This document shows positions 27,242-36,891 of a stretch of DNA of 64,000 nucleotides, piece after piece. A program made the translations under genes and the position numbers. The stretch lies in assembly GCF_001639275.1 (NCBI RefSeq), contig NZ_LWMU01000103.1, positions 1-64,000 of the forward strand. The letters run 5' to 3'. This DNA comes from Methanobrevibacter oralis. Its GTDB lineage: Archaea > Methanobacteriota > Methanobacteria > Methanobacteriales > Methanobacteriaceae. The notes beneath the pieces are model-generated. The model ran no database searches and had not been told where the DNA came from. It saw only the letters and a list, made by a program, of their open reading frames with translations. Every line of letters starts with the position of its first letter. Position 1 is the first letter of the stretch.

Positions 27242-27999
27242 TGATAGAAAAAGATTTTGTCACAGAAGGTCTTAGAAGAACCAGAATTGACGAATATTTA
27301 GAAAAAGAATTGGAGAGAGCAGGATACGGGGGTATGGATGTTCAAATCACACCTTTAGGTACTATGGTCGTTGTTTATGCTGAAAGACCTGGTATGGTTA
27401 TAGGTAGAGGTGGAAAAAATGTTAGAACTATTACTAACACTTTAAAAGATGAATTTGGATTAGATAATCCTCAAATTGAAGTTAAAGAAGTTGATGTACC
27501 TGAACTCAATCCTAAAATTATGGCTTATAAAATTTCTAACATGTTACAAAGAGGAATGCACTTCAGAAGAGTAGCTTACTCTACTATTCGTAGAATTATG
27601 GGTGCAGGAGCTCAAGGTGTAGAAATTACTATTTCTGGTAAAATCAGAGGTTCAAGATCTGCTGTAGCTAAATTTGTCGAAGGTTATATTAAAAAATGTG
27701 GAGAACCTTCCATTAGATTTGTTGAAGAAGGATTCGCTACTGTTAAATTAAAACCTGGTGTTTTGGGAATTTATGTAAGAATTATGCCACCTGAAACCGT
27801 ATTACCTGATTCAGTTGAGATTCTACCTTCAACTGTAACCATTGTTGAAAATGGTGAAGTTGTTGAAGAGGAAGAAATTGATATTGAAAGCGAAGAAATC
27901 ATTGAAGATGATATCATTGAAGAAGTAGAAGATCTTGACGAATTAGAAGAAGTTGTCGAAGAAGAATCTGCTGAAGAAGTAGAAAATGATGATAGTTAA
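27241..27999 (+). CDS. rps3: 30S ribosomal protein uS3 (S3)
   Basis: This 252-aa mRNA-entry protein has the KH domain (GMVIGRGGKNVRTITNTL) and the C-terminal S3 domain (AVAKFVEGYIKKCGEPSIRFVEEGFATVKLKPGVLGIYVRI). The last ~45 residues are an extremely acidic tail of Glu/Asp with few other residues, which is longer than in many archaea. It overlaps uL22 by 1 nt. Confidence 0.96.
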   Translation: MIEKDFVTEGLRRTRIDEYLEKELERAGYGGMDVQITPLGTMVVVYAERPGMVIGRGGKNVRTITNTLKDEFGLDNPQIEVKEVDVPELNPKIMAYKISNMLQRGMHFRRVAYSTIRRIMGAGAQGVEITISGKIRGSRSAVAKFVEGYIKKCGEPSIRFVEEGFATVKLKPGVLGIYVRIMPPETVLPDSVEILPSTVTIVENGEVVEEEEIDIESEEIIEDDIIEEVEDLDELEEVVEEESAEEVENDDS

Positions 28000-28031
28000 A
28001 ATTAATTTAATTATCTTAAAGAGTTGGAACA

Positions 28032-28238
28032 ATGGCGATTTTAAGAAGTAAAGAAATTTGGGATATGGAAGTTGATGAGATTCAAGAAAAATTAGTTGAA
28101 CTCAAAATTGAATTATCCAAAAATGTTTCTAAAAGTGCAGCTGCCGGGGTAAGTGAAAACCCTGGAAAAATTAGAGAATTAAAAAGAACAATTGCTCGTG
28201 TTCTTACAATATTAAATGAAAAACAAAAGGAGAATTAA
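28032..28238 (+). CDS. rpl29: 50S ribosomal protein uL29 (L29)
   Basis: This 68-aa helical-hairpin protein sits near the tunnel exit beside uL23. It shows the L29 pattern (EIWDMEVDEIQEKLVELKIEL, ENPGKIRELKRTIARVLTILNEK). The aIF1 gene starts at the base after its stop codon. Confidence 0.95.
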   Translation: MAILRSKEIWDMEVDEIQEKLVELKIELSKNVSKSAAAGVSENPGKIRELKRTIARVLTILNEKQKEN

Positions 28239-28577
28239 ATGTCAAAAATCTGTGATGTATGTGGGCTTCCCGAAGAACTTTGTGTTTGCGAAGAAATAGC
28301 ACGTGAAGTTCAGTCTCTAAAAGTTTTCACTGTCAGGAGAAGATTCGGTAAACTCATGACTATTATCGAAGGTATAGATGAACATGATATAGATATCAAA
28401 GAACTTACTAAGACTCTTAAAGCAAAATGTGCTTGTGGAGGAACAGCTAAAAATGGTCAAATAGAACTTCAAGGAGATCATAAAGTTAAAGTAAAGAAAG
28501 TTTTATCTGATTTAGGGTTTTCATCTGATACTATTGAGATCCGTGAATCTAAAAAGAGTAATAAGAAAAGGAAATAA
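28239..28577 (+). CDS. Translation initiation factor aIF1 (SUI1 family)
   Basis: This 112-aa protein is the archaeal counterpart of eIF1, which guards start-codon selection on the 30S subunit. The SUI1 fold is visible in VRRRFGKLMTIIEGID, KELTKTLKAKCACGGTAKNGQIELQGDH and KKVLSDLGF. The N-terminus carries a small zinc-knuckle-like motif (CDVCGLPEELCVC). It begins directly after uL29, so coupling is likely. Confidence 0.94.
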   Translation: MSKICDVCGLPEELCVCEEIAREVQSLKVFTVRRRFGKLMTIIEGIDEHDIDIKELTKTLKAKCACGGTAKNGQIELQGDHKVKVKKVLSDLGFSSDTIEIRESKKSNKKRK

Positions 28578-28662
28578 TTCATCTATTCGATATTTATGTT
28601 TTTCAATAACATATTGTAATTTTCTGCATTATTTATTGTAAATATTATAAGAGATTGAAATT

Positions 28663-28941
28663 ATGATTACGTCGAATAATTTAGTTCATCATGAATTTAT
28701 TGGATTAAATGTTTATGTATCAAGTATTAAAAATAAATCTCTTAAATTAAATGGGATTATTATTGATGAGACAAAAAATACCATTAAAATAGAAAAATCG
28801 GATAAATCTGAAAAGATTATTCCAAAGAAAGGTTCAATATTTACTTTTGAACTTTCTAATGGGGAAAAAGTTGAAGTTGATGGTAATATTTTGTCTATTC
28901 GTCCTGAAGATAGAATAAAAAAAAGGTTTAAAAAAATATAA
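28663..28941 (+). CDS. rnp1: Ribonuclease P protein component 1 (Rpp29/Pop4 homologue)
   Basis: This 92-aa protein is the archaeal Rnp1 subunit, an Sm-like barrel that supports the RNase P RNA in cutting tRNA 5' leaders. Matching features are [32 protein letters not shown], the [15 protein letters not shown] strand pair and a basic tail (RIKKRFKKI). Its place between aIF1 and uS17 is the standard archaeal arrangement. An 85-nt gap precedes it, longer than most in this operon. Confidence 0.93.
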   Translation: MITSNNLVHHEFIGLNVYVSSIKNKSLKLNGIIIDETKNTIKIEKSDKSEKIIPKKGSIFTFELSNGEKVEVDGNILSIRPEDRIKKRFKKI

Positions 28942-28952
28942 ATGGTGATAAT

Positions 28953-29270
28953 ATGGTCGGACTTAATGTTCAAGAACCAGAAACTACATGCGATGATCCT
29001 AACTGTCCTTTCCATGGGACTTTACCAGTAAGGGGTCAAGTTCTTGAAGGTGTTGTTGTGAGTAACAAAGCTGAAAGAACTATTAGTGTTGAACGTAGTT
29101 ACTATAAATTCATTAGAAAGTATGAAAGATACGAAAAAAGGAAATCTAAAATCAATGTTCACAAACCAGATTGTTTTAATGTGAATGTTGGTGATTCTGT
29201 AAAAATTGCAGAATGTAGACCATTAAGTAAAACAAAGCATTTTGTTTTAATTGAAGTTAAAGGAGAGTAA
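28953..29270 (+). CDS. rps17: 30S ribosomal protein uS17 (S17)
   Basis: This 105-aa OB-fold protein binds 16S rRNA early in assembly. The N-terminal [19 protein letters not shown] segment holds cysteines and a histidine typical of archaeal S17. The core [34 protein letters not shown] and [20 protein letters not shown] are conserved. Confidence 0.95.
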   Translation: MVGLNVQEPETTCDDPNCPFHGTLPVRGQVLEGVVVSNKAERTISVERSYYKFIRKYERYEKRKSKINVHKPDCFNVNVGDSVKIAECRPLSKTKHFVLIEVKGE

Positions 29271-29274
29271 ATAT

Positions 29275-29673
29275 ATGAAACCATTAACCTCAAGTGTATC
29301 TAAAGCATTACCTATTGGAGCTACTCTTCAATGTGTTGACAATACTGGAGCACGTGAAATTGAAATCATATCCGTAAAAGGATTCAAAGGTGTAAGAAGA
29401 AGACTCGACGTTGCTGGAGTTGGGGATTTAGTTGTTGCTTCTGTTAAAAAAGGAACTACAGATATGAGAAGAGAAATTGTTAATGCAGTTGTAGTTAGGC
29501 AAAAAAAAGAGTACAGACGTGCTGATGGGCTTCGTGTTAAATTTGAAGATAATGCAGCAGTTATTATTACTCCTGAAGGAATATTAAAAGGATCTGAAGT
29601 AAGAGGTCCTGTAGCTAAAGAAGCAGCTGATAGATGGCCTAGTGTTGGTAGTGCAGCAAGTATATTAGTATAA
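29275..29673 (+). CDS. rpl14: 50S ribosomal protein uL14 (L14)
   Basis: This 132-aa intersubunit protein shows [52 protein letters not shown] and [11 protein letters not shown]. The ATG at 29275 is preferred because GGAGAG at 29262-29267 is the ribosome site. A longer in-frame start would overlap uS17. Confidence 0.96.
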   Translation: MKPLTSSVSKALPIGATLQCVDNTGAREIEIISVKGFKGVRRRLDVAGVGDLVVASVKKGTTDMRREIVNAVVVRQKKEYRRADGLRVKFEDNAAVIITPEGILKGSEVRGPVAKEAADRWPSVGSAASILV

Positions 29674-29682
29674 GGTGAAAAA

Positions 29683-30033
29683 ATGTCAAAACAACCAAGA
29701 AAACAAAGAAAAGCTCTTTATAATGCTCCTGCTCACACTCGTGGTAAACATTTAAATGTTACCTTAAGTAAAGAATTAAGGGCAGATATTGGTAAGAGAT
29801 CTTTACCAATCAGATCAGGAGATACAGTTAGAGTTCTCCGTGGAGATTTCGACGGACATGAAGGAAAGGTTATTGATGTAAATTATTCTTCATATAAAGT
29901 AACAATTGAAGAAGTTACTTTAGCTAAACCTGATGGAACTACCACTTTTCTCCCAGTAGACCCTTCTAACTTAATGATTATTGACGCAGACTTAGATGAC
30001 GATAGAAGAATTAAAAATAAAGGAGATAGTTAA
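29683..30033 (+). CDS. rpl24: 50S ribosomal protein uL24 (L24)
   Basis: This 116-aa assembly-initiation protein has the KOW motif ([27 protein letters not shown]) and the archaeal L26/L24e N-terminus [23 protein letters not shown]. It ends 1 nt before eS4. Confidence 0.96.
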   Translation: MSKQPRKQRKALYNAPAHTRGKHLNVTLSKELRADIGKRSLPIRSGDTVRVLRGDFDGHEGKVIDVNYSSYKVTIEEVTLAKPDGTTTFLPVDPSNLMIIDADLDDDRRIKNKGDS

Positions 30034-30034
30034 T

Positions 30035-30763
30035 ATGGCTAAAATGGGATCTAGAAAACATCTTAAAAGATATAAAGCACCAAAATCTTGGCCAATTCAT
30101 CCTAAAGAAGATACCTGGACTGTAAAACCTTCTGCAGGTTCACACTCTATTGAAGATTCAATTCCTTTAACTTTAGTTATTAGAGATATCTTAAAATTAG
30201 CTGATAACTCTAGAGAAGCTAAAAGGATTATTAACTCAGGTAATGTTTTAGTAGATGGAAAAGTAGTTAAAGATTATAAATTCCCTGTTGGTTTTATGGA
30301 TATTGTTGATATTCCTAAAACTGGTGAATCTTACAGAGTTCTCTTAGATAGAAAATCTAGATTACAATTAGATTTAATTGAAGATAATACTTTAAAATTA
30401 TCCAAAATTGTTAACAAATCAACCATTAAAGGTGGTAAAACTCAATTAAACTTCCATGATGGTAAAAATTTAATAGTTGATGAAGATGTATACTCTGTTG
30501 GAGATGTAATTTCTTTAAAAGTACCTGAAAATGAAATTAATGAAATTTATCCATTAAAAGAAGGTGCGATTGTTCTTGTAACTGGAGGTAAACATACTGG
30601 GGAATTAGGTACTGTAAGTGAAATAATTGAAAATAAATCTTCTAACCCTAACACTATTATTATTGAAAATAGTGCTAAAGAAGAATTTTTAACTTTAAAA
30701 GATTACGCATTTGTAATTGGCGAAGATTCATCTGTAATTTCTTTATTGGAGGTTAACAAATGA
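30035..30763 (+). CDS. rps4e: 30S ribosomal protein eS4 (S4e)
   Basis: This 242-aa archaeal/eukaryotic protein has an S4-like RNA-binding domain ([32 protein letters not shown]), a central domain and a KOW-like segment ([15 protein letters not shown]-type). The ATG at 30035 follows AGGAGATAG and gives the standard [20 protein letters not shown] start. It overlaps uL5 by 4 nt (ATGA). Confidence 0.96.
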   Translation: MAKMGSRKHLKRYKAPKSWPIHPKEDTWTVKPSAGSHSIEDSIPLTLVIRDILKLADNSREAKRIINSGNVLVDGKVVKDYKFPVGFMDIVDIPKTGESYRVLLDRKSRLQLDLIEDNTLKLSKIVNKSTIKGGKTQLNFHDGKNLIVDEDVYSVGDVISLKVPENEINEIYPLKEGAIVLVTGGKHTGELGTVSEIIENKSSNPNTIIIENSAKEEFLTLKDYAFVIGEDSSVISLLEVNK

Positions 30764-31272
30764 ACCCAATGAATGAAGTTAAAATTGAAAAAGCTACTAT
30801 TAGTATTGGTGTTGGAGAAGCAGGTGAAAAGTTATCCCGTGCTATTACTCTTTTAGAAGAAATGTTTAATCAAATTCCTGTAAAAACTTACTCTAAAGTA
30901 ACTAATCCAGAATGGGGTATTAGAAAACGTCAACCAATTGCATGTAAATTAACTTTACGTGGCGACAAAGCTGATAAAGCTATTGACATGGTTTTAGAAG
31001 GTATTAGTAGAAATATTAAACCTACTCAATTCGATGCACAAGGTAACCTTTCTTTTGGTATTAAGGAACATATTGATATTCCTGGAATGAAATATAATCC
31101 AGATATTGGTATTTTTGGAATGAATGTATCTGTTACTTTTGAAAAACCAGGTTATAGGATAGCCAGAAGAAAAATCCAACAAAAGAAAGTTCCACAAAAA
31201 CATAGAATCACTAAAGAAGAAACTATGAAATTTATGGAAAACGAATTTAATGTTAATTATGTAACTGAATAG
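30760..31272 (+). CDS. rpl5: 50S ribosomal protein uL5 (L5)
   Basis: This 170-aa 5S rRNA-binding protein shows [42 protein letters not shown] and the [20 protein letters not shown] segment. A second ATG three codons in is possible, but the 4-nt overlap with eS4 supports this one. Confidence 0.95.
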   Translation: MNPMNEVKIEKATISIGVGEAGEKLSRAITLLEEMFNQIPVKTYSKVTNPEWGIRKRQPIACKLTLRGDKADKAIDMVLEGISRNIKPTQFDAQGNLSFGIKEHIDIPGMKYNPDIGIFGMNVSVTFEKPGYRIARRKIQQKKVPQKHRITKEETMKFMENEFNVNYVTE

Positions 31273-31280
31273 GTGATTAC

Positions 31281-31424
31281 TTGCCAAGAAAATACGGAAA
31301 AGCTTCAAAAAAATGTAGTCGCTGTGGAGACCATTCTGCAATGATTAGTAGATACGGTTTAAATTTATGCAGACAATGTTTTAGAGAAATAGCTCCTAAA
31401 ATAGGATTTAAAAAATATAATTAG
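31281..31424 (+). CDS. rps14: 30S ribosomal protein uS14 (S14), zinc form
   Basis: This is a 47-aa gene starting at a TTG 6 nt after AGGTGAT. It reads [21 protein letters not shown] then [22 protein letters not shown]. Four cysteines (CxxC...CxxC) make a zinc ribbon, as in archaeal S14/S29e. It fills the gap between uL5 and uS8 exactly where archaeal operons place S14, and is easy to miss because of its size and TTG start. Confidence 0.95.
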   Translation: MPRKYGKASKKCSRCGDHSAMISRYGLNLCRQCFREIAPKIGFKKYN

Positions 31425-31435
31425 AGGTTTTAAAT

Positions 31436-31828
31436 ATGAGTCTTATGGATCCTCTTGCAGATGCTTTAACTAATATTAGAAATAATGAATTACAAGTAAA
31501 TGATTCATGCGTTATTTCTCCTGCTTCTAAATTAATTGGAGAAGTTTTAAGCACAATGCAAAAAGAGAATTACATTGGTAATTTTGAATATATTGATGAT
31601 AACAGGGCAGGAAAATTCATAGTAGAATTAGAAGGTAACATCAACAAATGTGGTGTTATTAAACCTCGTCATGCTGTTAAAAAAGATGAATTTGAAAAAT
31701 TTGAAAAAAGATATTTGCCAGCAAAAAATTTTGGTATTTTAATACTAACTACTCCTGAAGGGATCATGACCCATCATGATGCTAAAGAAAGAGGAATTGG
31801 TGGACGTTTGTTGGCTTACATGTATTAG
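31436..31828 (+). CDS. rps8: 30S ribosomal protein uS8 (S8)
   Basis: This 130-aa protein binds the central domain of 16S rRNA. Conserved segments are [18 protein letters not shown] and [29 protein letters not shown] lies upstream of the ATG. uL6 follows after 8 nt. Confidence 0.96.
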   Translation: MSLMDPLADALTNIRNNELQVNDSCVISPASKLIGEVLSTMQKENYIGNFEYIDDNRAGKFIVELEGNINKCGVIKPRHAVKKDEFEKFEKRYLPAKNFGILILTTPEGIMTHHDAKERGIGGRLLAYMY

Positions 31829-31836
31829 GTGATATA

Positions 31837-32373
31837 ATGGTAGTAGCTGCAGCTATAAGGGAAGAATTAGAAATCCCTGAAGGCGTTGAAGTTATAATTA
31901 AAAATAATGAGGTCTCAGTAAAAGGACCTAATGGAGAAGACTCCAGAGTATTTACTTATCCTAATGTAAGTATTAATAAAAATGATGATGTAGTTATTTT
32001 AGAAACTGCATTTCCAAAAAAGAAAGATAAAGCAATGATTGGAACCACAAAAGCACACATTAACAATATGATTAAAGGTGTAACTGATGGTTTCGAGTAC
32101 CACATGAAAATAGTATTTGCTCACTTTCCAATGACCGTTAAAGTTAACGGTGATAAAGTAGTAATTGATAACTTCTTAGGGGAAAAACACCCAAGAAATG
32201 CTAAAATAGTAGGTAGTGCTAAAGTAGCAGTAAAAGGTGATGAAGTAACAATTACTGGTATTAATAAGGAACATGTTGGTCAAACTATGGCTAACTTAGA
32301 ACAAGCAACTAAAATTAAAGGAAGAGATCCTAGAGTATTCCAAGATGGAATATATTTAACAAGCAAAGAATAA
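31837..32373 (+). CDS. rpl6: 50S ribosomal protein uL6 (L6)
   Basis: This 178-aa protein has two L6 repeats and the archaeal signature [45 protein letters not shown] and [33 protein letters not shown]. It lies near the factor-binding site of the large subunit. Confidence 0.96.
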   Translation: MVVAAAIREELEIPEGVEVIIKNNEVSVKGPNGEDSRVFTYPNVSINKNDDVVILETAFPKKKDKAMIGTTKAHINNMIKGVTDGFEYHMKIVFAHFPMTVKVNGDKVVIDNFLGEKHPRNAKIVGSAKVAVKGDEVTITGINKEHVGQTMANLEQATKIKGRDPRVFQDGIYLTSKE

Positions 32374-32386
32374 TTTGGTGATTTAG

Positions 32387-32716
32387 ATGGCTAATAAAAG
32401 ATTTAAAAGACAAGAATATGCTCGTTATAAAAAGCTTGGAATCAAATGGAGACGCCCTAGAGGTAAAACCAGTAAAATGAGAAGATATGAAGCAGGTAAA
32501 CCTGATATGCCAGCTATTGGTTACAGAACTCCTAGAGCTATTAGGGATTTACATCCATCTGGATACAATGATGTTCTTGTTCATAATATGTCTGAATTAG
32601 AAAGCATAGATCCAGCATGTGATGCTGCAAGAATAAGTGCTTCTGTTGGAAAAAGGAAAAAAGATTTGATGTTAGAAAAAGCATCAGAATTAGGAATTAA
32701 AGTTTTAAATAAATAA
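32387..32716 (+). CDS. rpl32e: 50S ribosomal protein eL32 (L32e)
   Basis: This 109-aa protein shows the L32e core: KRQEYARYKKLGIKWRRPRGKTSKMRRYEAGK, MPAIGYRTPRAIRDLHPSG and DPACDAARISASVGKRKK. It is at the short end for archaeal eL32, which often have an N-terminal extension. The gap after it contains strong hairpins. Confidence 0.94.
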   Translation: MANKRFKRQEYARYKKLGIKWRRPRGKTSKMRRYEAGKPDMPAIGYRTPRAIRDLHPSGYNDVLVHNMSELESIDPACDAARISASVGKRKKDLMLEKASELGIKVLNK

Positions 32717-32739
32717 TTTATTCATATTTTATCAAGATT

Positions 32740-32830
32740 AATCAATTCCGGGTTTTATGAATTGATTTTTCTATTTAAATAATATTTAAGGGAATTTAGA
32801 TTTTATGTCTAAATTTATCAGCTATGCTGA
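32740..32830 (+). promoter_or_regulatory. Three tandem perfect hairpins between eL32 and eL19
   Basis: Hairpin 1: AATCAATTC (32740-32748) and GAATTGATT (32759-32767), 9 bp, followed by a T-run as in an intrinsic terminator. Hairpin 2: AATTTAGA (32793-32800) and TCTAAATT (32808-32815), 8 bp. Hairpin 3: TCAGC-TAT-GCTGA (32818-32830), 5 bp. A TATA-like ATTTAAATA lies between 1 and 2. The ribosome site ACGGAGG follows at once. This could be an attenuator plus an internal promoter with a structured leader. Confidence 0.55.
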
Positions 32831-32848
32831 AAACGGAGGATTATATAT

Positions 32849-33295
32849 ATGAATCTTACAACTCAAAAAAGATTAGCTGCTAGCATCCTTAAAGTAGGTC
32901 TTAATCGTGTATGGATTGATCCTGAAAGGATGGAAGAAGTTTCTATAATGATGACTAGAGAAGGAGTTAAGCAGTTAATTGATGATGGAGCTATTAAAGC
33001 AAAACCTCAAAAAGGTATTAGTAGCTACAGATCTAAAAAAATCGCGGAACAAAAAGCAAAAGGTAAAAGAAAAGGTAGTGGTAGTATTAAAGGGGCTAAA
33101 AATGCTCGTAAACCTAAAAAGAAAGCATGGATGACTACTATTAGGGCTTTAAGAAAAGACCTTAAAGAAATGCGTGATGCTAATGAAATTGATGCCACTA
33201 CCTATCGTAAGTTATATAAAATGGCTAAAGGTGGAGCATTCAGAAGTAAATCTTATATGAAAACATATGCTCGTGACCATGATTTGATTAAATAG
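32849..33295 (+). CDS. rpl19e: 50S ribosomal protein eL19 (L19e)
   Basis: This 148-aa basic protein has the L19e pattern LTTQKRLAASILKVGLNRVWIDPERMEEV, GAIKAKPQKGISSYRSKKI and KAWMTTIRALRKDLKEMRD. Its ATG follows CGGAGG and the tandem hairpins. A 132-nt gap before it is the longest within the operon. Confidence 0.96.
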   Translation: MNLTTQKRLAASILKVGLNRVWIDPERMEEVSIMMTREGVKQLIDDGAIKAKPQKGISSYRSKKIAEQKAKGKRKGSGSIKGAKNARKPKKKAWMTTIRALRKDLKEMRDANEIDATTYRKLYKMAKGGAFRSKSYMKTYARDHDLIK

Positions 33296-33306
33296 GAGGA
33301 ATAAAC

Positions 33307-33888
33307 ATGGCACAAGGATCAAATTATAAAGTAGCATTTAGAAGAAGAAGAGAAGGAAAAACTGATTATTCAGCAAGAATGAAATTAGTTGACTATAATA
33401 AATCTCGTTTAGTTGTTAGAATTTCTAATGCTCATGCAACTGTTCAAATTGTTGATTATGCTCCTGAAGGGGATATTACTGTTGCTTCTGCAGTCAGTAA
33501 ACAATTAGCTGACTATGGATATTTAGGAAGTACAGCTAACCTTCCAGCATTCTATTTAACAGCATATTTATGTGCTAAAAGGGCATTAGCTAATGGTGTA
33601 GAATCTGCAATTTTAGACATTGGTTTAAAAGCACCTATTAAAGGGTCAAAAGTTTTTGCAGCTCTTAAAGGTGCTGTAGATGCTGGTTTAGAAGTTCCTC
33701 ATGGGGAGTTCATTTTCCCAGATGATGAACGTATTCGTGGAGAACATATTGCAAATTATGCTGAATCTTTAGATGATGAAGAAGTTGCTAAAAAATTCTC
33801 AAAATATTTAGAAAGAGGTCTTCAGCCTGTAGATTTACCTGAAAACTTCGATGAAACTAAAAATAAAATAGATGAGGCAGAGGAATAA
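33307..33888 (+). CDS. rpl18: 50S ribosomal protein uL18 (L18)
   Basis: This 193-aa archaeal-length L18 binds 5S rRNA with uL5. It shows the FRRRREGKTDYSARMKLVDYNKSRLVVRISN start and the GLEVPHGEFIFPDDERIRGEHIA segment. A GGAGGA site precedes the ATG. Confidence 0.96.
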   Translation: MAQGSNYKVAFRRRREGKTDYSARMKLVDYNKSRLVVRISNAHATVQIVDYAPEGDITVASAVSKQLADYGYLGSTANLPAFYLTAYLCAKRALANGVESAILDIGLKAPIKGSKVFAALKGAVDAGLEVPHGEFIFPDDERIRGEHIANYAESLDDEEVAKKFSKYLERGLQPVDLPENFDETKNKIDEAEE

Positions 33889-33890
33889 AT

Positions 33891-34532
33891 ATGAGTTTTA
33901 ATATGGATGAATGGGAACCTAAAACTAAGATAGGTGGATTAGTTAAGGATGGAACCATTACTGATATCGATGAAATCTTTGAAAAAGGTCTCCCTATTAT
34001 GGAATTAGAGATTATTGATGCGTTAATTCCTGATTTAGAAGAAGAAGTAATGGATGTTAACTTAGTTCAAAGGATGCATAAATCTGGTAGAAAAGTTAAT
34101 TTTAGAGTAATTGTTGCTGTTGGTAACAAAGATGGTTATGTTGGATTAGGACAAGGTAAAGCTAAAGAAGTTGGTCCTGCAATCAGAAAAGCTGTTGATA
34201 ATGCTAAGTATAACATTATTAAAGTTAGAAGAGGTTGTGGAGATTGGGGTTGTGTTTGTGGAAGAGAACACACTGTACCTTTTAAAGTACAAGGTAAAAC
34301 TAGTAGTGTAAGGGTAACTTTAATGCCTGCACCTGCTGGAGTAGGTTTAGCAGTTGGAGATGTTGGTAAAACTATCTTAAAACTTGCTGGTATTAAAGAT
34401 GTATGGTCACAATCTTTTGGACAAACTCAAACTACTGTAAACTTTGCTAATGCAATTTTCGATGCATTAAAAGAATCAAGTAAAGTTAAAGCTAGTAAAT
34501 CTGACCTTAAAAAAATGGGAGTAAATTACTAG
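33891..34532 (+). CDS. rps5: 30S ribosomal protein uS5 (S5)
   Basis: This 213-aa protein controls decoding accuracy near the mRNA entry. The S5 double-stranded RNA-binding domain reads RKVNFRVIVAVGNKDGYVGLGQGKAKEV and the C-terminal domain VTLMPAPAGVGLAVGDVGKTILKLAGIKDVWSQSFG. A cysteine cluster (RRGCGDWGCVCGREH) is the usual archaeal insertion. It starts 2 nt after uL18. Confidence 0.96.
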   Translation: MSFNMDEWEPKTKIGGLVKDGTITDIDEIFEKGLPIMELEIIDALIPDLEEEVMDVNLVQRMHKSGRKVNFRVIVAVGNKDGYVGLGQGKAKEVGPAIRKAVDNAKYNIIKVRRGCGDWGCVCGREHTVPFKVQGKTSSVRVTLMPAPAGVGLAVGDVGKTILKLAGIKDVWSQSFGQTQTTVNFANAIFDALKESSKVKASKSDLKKMGVNY

Positions 34533-34544
34533 TTGGTGATTAAT

Positions 34545-35003
34545 ATGTTTTTAGTTATTAGAGTTAGAGGAACTACTGGTGTCATTAAAGGTATTGCAGA
34601 CACCTTAGACATGTTAAATCTTACAAGAATCAGCCATGCAACTTTAATTGAAGAAAATCCTAGTTATGAAGGCATGCTTCAAAAAGCTAAGGATTACATT
34701 ACATGGGGTGAAATCGATTCTGAACTTTTAGCAGATATTATTGCAAAAAGAGGAAGAATTTCTGGTAATGATAAAGTCACTGATGAATTTTTAGCTGAAA
34801 ATTCTGATTATAATAATATTTCAGAATTAGCTGAAGCTTTAATCAATTCTGAAGTTAAATTAGCTGATGTAAACATCAAACCTGTATTCCGTTTACATCC
34901 TCCAAGAAAAGGTTATGAAGATATTCGTTTATCTTTCAGAGAGGGAGGAACCTTAGGTTACAGGGGAGAAGAAATAAAAGACCTTGCAAAAAGAATGCTT
35001 TAA
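34545..35003 (+). CDS. rpl30: 50S ribosomal protein uL30 (L30)
   Basis: This 152-aa protein starts [24 protein letters not shown], the archaeal L30 form with a C-terminal extension ([27 protein letters not shown]). GGTGAT at 34535-34540 selects the ATG at 34545 over an upstream in-frame codon. Confidence 0.95.
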   Translation: MFLVIRVRGTTGVIKGIADTLDMLNLTRISHATLIEENPSYEGMLQKAKDYITWGEIDSELLADIIAKRGRISGNDKVTDEFLAENSDYNNISELAEALINSEVKLADVNIKPVFRLHPPRKGYEDIRLSFREGGTLGYRGEEIKDLAKRML

Positions 35004-35018
35004 ATTAGGTGTATTAAT

Positions 35019-35456
35019 ATGATTAGAACAAAACGTAAAATTAATAAACTTAGAGGTTCTAGATCTAACGGTGGTGGCTGTACTAAAAAACGTAGAGGTG
35101 CAGGTAACAAAGGGGGTAAGGGTAATGCTGGTGCAAGTAAACAACATTGGACTTGGACTGTCAAGTTTGATCCTGATCACTATGGTAAACACGGTTTTAA
35201 AAGACCTCAAAAAATGATTAAAAAAATTAATGCTGTTAACTTAGGCTATTTAGAAGAACAAGCTAATAATTTAATAGCTAATGGTAAAGCATCTAAAGAT
35301 GGTGATTCTATTGTTATTGATGTAACTGAATTAGGTTATGATAAGGTTTTAGCTAAAGGTAAAATTACTAAACCTTTCATAATTTCAGCTCATAATTTTT
35401 CATCATCTGCTATTGAAAAAATTGAAGAATTAGGAGGAGAAGCTATAGAATTATAG
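35019..35456 (+). CDS. rpl15: 50S ribosomal protein uL15 (L15)
   Basis: This 145-aa protein has the basic glycine-rich N-terminus (KINKLRGSRSNGGGCTKKRRGAGNKGGKGNAGASKQHW) and the C-terminal L15/L18e domain. It is the last ribosomal gene before secY, the conserved junction in archaea and bacteria. Confidence 0.96.
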   Translation: MIRTKRKINKLRGSRSNGGGCTKKRRGAGNKGGKGNAGASKQHWTWTVKFDPDHYGKHGFKRPQKMIKKINAVNLGYLEEQANNLIANGKASKDGDSIVIDVTELGYDKVLAKGKITKPFIISAHNFSSSAIEKIEELGGEAIEL

Positions 35457-35488
35457 CTTTTTCTCTTTTTTTTATAGAGGAAAAAAAA

Positions 35489-36853
35489 ATGTCATCATTA
35501 GAAGTTTTAGAGCCTATATTTAGACTTATTCCTGAAGTAAAAGCTCCAGTTCACACTGAAGAGTTTAATGAAAAACTCAAATGGACTGCAATTGTTTTAG
35601 TGTTATATTTTATTTTAACACAAATTCCATTATATGGTTTAGCTCCAGGTGCAGTTGATCAATTTGCTCAATTAAGAGCAGTTATGGCTGGAAATTTTGG
35701 TTCAATTCTTACATTGGGAATTGGTCCAATTGTTACTGCTTCTATTGTTTTACAATTGTTAGTAGGTTCAAATTTATTAGATTTGGATCTTTCATCTCAT
35801 AAGGATAAATCCCATTTCCAAGCTACTCAAAAGGTTTTATCTATTGTTTTTACAGTATTTGAAGCTGGTGTTTTAGTATTAACTGGAAATTTAATGCCTA
35901 TCGATAATTCTTATATGTTAGTTTTATTAGTTCAACTTGTTATTGGTGCATTGGTAATTATTTACCTTGATGAAGTTGTTTCTAAATGGGGTTTCGGTAG
36001 TGGTATAGGTTTATTCATTGCAGCTGGTGTTTGTCAAGCTATTATTGTTGGAACATTTAACTTTTTCCCAACTGCTGATGGTACTCTCCCTGGTATTATT
36101 CCAGGACTTATTCAAGCATCTATGGCAGGTACACCTGATTTTTCAGTGTTAATTCCATTATTTGCTACAATTATTGTATTTTTAATTGTTTTATATGGAG
36201 AAGCTATGAGAGTGGAAATTCCTATTTCTCAAGGTAGTGTAAGAGGACATGGAAGAGTTAGGGGAGCTGTTGGTAAATACCCATTAAAATTTGTTTATGC
36301 TAGTAACATGCCAGTTATTTTAACAAGTGCATTACTTGTAAATGTAACTTTATTATCTAATGTTTTCCAAAAAATAGGTTATCCTATTTTAGGTCGTGTT
36401 GAAAATGGTAAAGCTGTTGATGGTATTGCATGGCTGTTATCAACTCCTAACAATTTAAGTATGTTCTATACAGAACCGTTACATGTTCTTGTTTATGCAT
36501 TATTCTTTTTAATATGTTGTATTATATTTTCATACTTATGGGTAGAAATCAGTGGATTAAATGCTAAAAAAATATCTGAACAACTTTATAAGTCAGGTAT
36601 TCAAATTCCAGGTTTCAGAAGTAGTAAACGTCAATTATTTAAAATATTGAAAAAATATATACCTGCACTCACTATTATAAGTGGTATTTATGTAGGTCTC
36701 ATTGCATTTCTTGCAGATTTAACTGGTGCTTTAGGTGGAGGTACTGGTGTGTTACTTACTGTAGGTATTATTCATAAACTTTATGAAGAAATGGCAGAAG
36801 AACAACTCATGTCATCAAATCCACTTATTAGAAAAGTATTAGGAGGAGATTAA
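35489..36853 (+). CDS. secY: Preprotein translocase subunit SecY
   Basis: This 454-aa protein is the channel of the Sec translocon. Ten transmembrane helices can be traced, with the plug region after helix 1 (YGLAPGAVDQFAQLRAVMAGNFGS), the conserved helix 2 (LTLGIGPIVTASIVLQLL) and the cytoplasmic loop GHGRVRGAVGKYPLKFVYASNMPVIL that docks the ribosome. The C-terminal helix ends near EEQLMSSNPLIRKVLG. It exports proteins such as the surface protein at 4592. Confidence 0.97.
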   Translation: MSSLEVLEPIFRLIPEVKAPVHTEEFNEKLKWTAIVLVLYFILTQIPLYGLAPGAVDQFAQLRAVMAGNFGSILTLGIGPIVTASIVLQLLVGSNLLDLDLSSHKDKSHFQATQKVLSIVFTVFEAGVLVLTGNLMPIDNSYMLVLLVQLVIGALVIIYLDEVVSKWGFGSGIGLFIAAGVCQAIIVGTFNFFPTADGTLPGIIPGLIQASMAGTPDFSVLIPLFATIIVFLIVLYGEAMRVEIPISQGSVRGHGRVRGAVGKYPLKFVYASNMPVILTSALLVNVTLLSNVFQKIGYPILGRVENGKAVDGIAWLLSTPNNLSMFYTEPLHVLVYALFFLICCIIFSYLWVEISGLNAKKISEQLYKSGIQIPGFRSSKRQLFKILKKYIPALTIISGIYVGLIAFLADLTGALGGGTGVLLTVGIIHKLYEEMAEEQLMSSNPLIRKVLGGD

Positions 36854-36891
36854 TCTTCTTCTTATATATTTATTAAATTAGAGGGGTTAAA

